Source: Mucidula mucida
Lineage: Eukaryota; Basidiomycota; Agaricomycetes; Agaricales; Physalacriaceae
DNA: 20,856 bases
NCBI GenBank assembly: GCA_015501055.1
Contig: JADNYV010000592.1
Coordinates: 1-20,856 of the forward strand
Reading direction: 5' to 3'
The notes under the pieces were generated by a model. It worked only from the letters and a program-made list of their open reading frames with translations, was not told where the DNA came from and searched no databases. Positions 18,824-20,856 of the stretch are shown here, piece by piece (position 1 is the stretch's first letter; each line of letters opens with the position of its first letter). The position numbers and the translations under genes were made by a program.

Positions 18824-19885
18824 ATGTCCCTCTACCTGTGCTGCGATTGCGGTGGCTCCAAGACCTCGGCGGTTATCTGCGACGCCGCGGGCCAAGTGCT
18901 TGGGCGCGCCTTTTCAGGCCCATCCAACTTTGCATATCTCACACTGGAGGCGTTCATAGCTGCGGTTCGGATCGCAGTGAGTAATGCGCTCAAAACTTGC
19001 GTAACCCCTCCGTCCGTCGGCCCAATTCAATTGCCTCCATCCTCGACCGTTTTTGCGGGAGCATGGTTTGGGGTATCTGGAGTAGATTCTCCAGCTGCCA
19101 TCGCAGCGATCACACCGGCTCTAGCCTCGCTCCTTTCAATCGAGGAATCGAAGTTGATCGTGGCGAATGACACCCACCTATTAGCTGCGCCAGTGCGTCT
19201 ACACCCCGATGTGGCCTACGCGGTAACTGTAATAGGCGGCACTGGATCCAATGCCGCATCATTCAAGGATTCGAATGGGAAACTCGAAGAGCTGGGCCGA
19301 GTTGGAGGGTGGGGGTGGATTTTGGGTGATGAAGGCGGAGGATTCCATGTTGGAAGAGAAGCGGTCCGCCAGATTTTGATCGAGCACGACACTGCATCTG
19401 TGATGGCTGCTCCTCCAAGAGCGAGCGTTCTCAAGGACCATGTCTTGGAGGCATTCAGCGTCAAGAGTGTCCCAGAGATATTGACAGAAGTTCATGTCCC
19501 TGACCCGAGCACTACTATCGCGAATATTCCTCACCACCTCACAATGCCGCGCGAAAAACGACTCTCATCGCTTGCACCTTTGGTCTTCAAAGCTGCTTTC
19601 GAGGATCACGATGCTTTGGCTCTCGATGTATTGCAGACCAGTTCAGGTCTCATCGCGTCAGAAATTGCCCTTCTTCTTGGGCAAAGTACGCCTGAAGCGC
19701 CTCGTCTCGTTAACCCCAGCGAGGCTGTTATTTCATTTGGAGGATCTTTGGTCGGCCAAGAGAAGTACAGAAAGATGGTTCTGGACCATCTGGCAAAGAA
19801 GGGACATGTATTTCGGTACGTCGAATTTGTCGACGATGCTGCTGCCACGGGAGCGATTGGACTCGCTGTAAGCTCCCAGTCCTGA
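18824..19885 (+). CDS. NAGK: N-acetylglucosamine kinase, BadF/BadG/BcrA ATPase family
   Basis: Phosphorylates N-acetylglucosamine to GlcNAc-6-phosphate, feeding amino-sugar salvage and thus UDP-GlcNAc and chitin metabolism; probably cytosolic. The start is ATG 18824; an in-frame TTG at 18815 is upstream. One open exon gives 353 aa, the usual length. Motifs in order: DCGGSKT phosphate-1 loop (8-14), FGVSGVD (82-88), VANDT with the conserved N115-D116, VIGGTGSNA phosphate-2 loop (about 137-144), GGWGWILGDEGGGFHVGREA (161-180), the strongest family signature, and AAATGAIGLA near the C-terminus. The catalytic aspartate is expected in the ND motif. It has no intron, unlike every other confident gene in the window. 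A bacterial-type relative such as a glucosamine kinase is less likely because of the GWGWILGDEGG motif and the fungal setting. Confidence 0.93.
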   Translation: MSLYLCCDCGGSKTSAVICDAAGQVLGRAFSGPSNFAYLTLEAFIAAVRIAVSNALKTCVTPPSVGPIQLPPSSTVFAGAWFGVSGVDSPAAIAAITPALASLLSIEESKLIVANDTHLLAAPVRLHPDVAYAVTVIGGTGSNAASFKDSNGKLEELGRVGGWGWILGDEGGGFHVGREAVRQILIEHDTASVMAAPPRASVLKDHVLEAFSVKSVPEILTEVHVPDPSTTIANIPHHLTMPREKRLSSLAPLVFKAAFEDHDALALDVLQTSSGLIASEIALLLGQSTPEAPRLVNPSEAVISFGGSLVGQEKYRKMVLDHLAKKGHVFRYVEFVDDAAATGAIGLAVSSQS

Positions 19886-20295
19886 GTCCCATGCTCAAAG
19901 TTCTTTCGTATTGTAACTATTCTTCAATACATTCGTCTCCAGGGTGTTTCTGTCCCAAATTTAGAGTGTAAATGCTTGACAAGCCCGAGGGGGCTAGTCG
20001 GTTTTGCCGGTCCGGACGCCACAAACATCCGCACGACCCGGACCGTAGCGGCGGTGGACGGCTTTGATGGTTACGTTGAGCAACGCCAGCTCTCCAGGAA
20101 GTGTGGGAGAGCCCCCACACATACCTCTTGTACCGCCGCCTTGCAATAGGAAACGATGTTCCATCAGTTCTACGCACTATGGGCCCATGCTCGTGTCCTC
20201 AGCCCAGGGTATCAACTGCTCTCCGTCATCCATATAACTGTCGGCTTGCATTGACGTTATACGCCTCCTTCTCTTACTCTGCTGCCCACACATAC
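19886..20295. other. Intergenic region between the kinase and the alpha/beta hydrolase
   Basis: About 410 bp. It contains a GC-rich patch around 19980-20060 with repeated CCGGAC/GTCCGG-type words. A TATAAC at 20233-20238 lies 58 bp before the hydrolase ATG. No gene seen. Confidence 0.45.
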
Positions 20296-20856
20296 ATGTT
20301 CTCGGAAACGTATACAATCTCTACGTCTCAATGCCTCGTTACTTCTGCGAAGCGGTATAGATCCTCCAATCGACGCGTCCATGCTGGCACTGCGGGTTGG
20401 GTCCTGATATTCGCACACGGGGCTGGGATGTGTACGTTTTGCATCCCGTCGTGCAAGATCTTCTTGACTCTGATGGTTGTCAGTCAAGGAACGTTTCGAG
20501 CCTCTCTTACGGCGTCTGTTTCAACTTGACGAACGCAAGGAATGTGGCGCCCAGATCGTTGAAGCTTGGACGGTTGATGCACAGACTCACGGGACTGCTG
20601 CAGAACTAAATGAAAGTGTCATCAACCAAGAGAACTTTCGTCTCAGTAGGTATATCCCTCCGCATCTTAGCGCATTCTGCTTAAGATCCAAGCCGCGTTC
20701 GACTATGCTGGCGCCCTCGCTGCCCTGCGGACGTCCATCTTCTTCGGAGACGCTGATATGCAACGTGTGGTACTCATTGGGAGAACGAGGGTTCATCAAC
20801 TGTCCTCTTTACGCCCGACTTCTTCTCGCCGGATGATCCGCTGCCCATCGAGAATA
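20296..20856 (+). CDS. Alpha/beta hydrolase, N-terminal part; cut by the window end
   Basis: Exon 1 is 20296-20431 and exon 2 starts at 20484, across a 52-nt phase-1 intron (donor GTACGT, acceptor TTGTCAG). The joined protein reads MFSETYTISTSQ..., then GWVLIFAHGAGMFKERFEPL, then LLRRLFQL. The FAHGAG motif after a beta strand is the oxyanion-hole HG region of the alpha/beta hydrolase fold, and the following KERFEP...LF is typical of fungal members. Further on are IVEAWTVDAQTHGTAAELNE and SAFCLRSK, which fit the stretch before the nucleophile elbow. The GxSxG nucleophile motif is not identified before the window ends, and the exon structure after about 20645 is unresolved. Reading straight through ends at a stop at 20834-20836 that I do not trust. 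Substrate unknown. Confidence 0.7.

Noticed and set aside
1683..20856. Idea that the ligases, hydrolase and kinase form a secondary-metabolite cluster
   Set aside because: There is no core synthase, P450 or dedicated transporter, and NAGK is a primary-metabolism gene. Co-location alone does not support a cluster.

Overview
The window looks like nuclear DNA of a mushroom-type basidiomycete (Agaricomycetes). The genes are broken by many introns of about 45-60 nt with GT/GC...AG ends and include micro-exons of 9-21 nt. The protein families fit this group: an F-box/leucine-rich protein, a basidiomycete-type multi-span membrane protein, 4-coumarate-CoA-ligase-like enzymes and a fungal alpha/beta hydrolase. 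I see no CRISPR array, insertion sequence, rRNA or tRNA.

Layout. 136-1115 (-): RRM protein resembling ALY/REF-type mRNA export adaptors, with a confused 3' end. 1683-4129 (+): intact 14-exon acyl-CoA ligase (copy 1). 4712-5985 (+): F-box/LRR-like protein. 6131-7232 (-): secreted or membrane-anchored protein with eight clustered cysteines. 8404-about 9070 (+): small membrane/coiled-coil protein. 10121-12436 (+): second acyl-CoA ligase (copy 2), with frame breaks in one exon but a C-terminal AKL peroxisomal signal. 12710-14673 (-): intact multi-span membrane protein (copy A). 16348-18117 (-): its tandem paralogue (copy B), with three 1-nt deletions and a premature stop. 18824-19885 (+): intron-less N-acetylglucosamine kinase. 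20296-end (+): start of an alpha/beta hydrolase cut by the window edge.

Two duplications dominate the window: the two ligases in direct orientation about 6 kb apart, and the two membrane proteins in tandem. In each pair one member reads cleanly through every exon and the other carries frame lesions. The ligases also differ at their C-termini: copy 2 ends VTAKL and copy 1 ends VTA, as if copy 1 had lost the peroxisomal signal.

Exon boundaries were worked out by hand from splice consensus, reading frame and comparison within each pair. They are strongest for the ligases, copies A and B and the F-box gene. No operon logic applies. I see no convincing undescribed multi-gene system; the strongest unusual signals are the GC-AG introns, the paralogue asymmetries and the clustered frame lesions.
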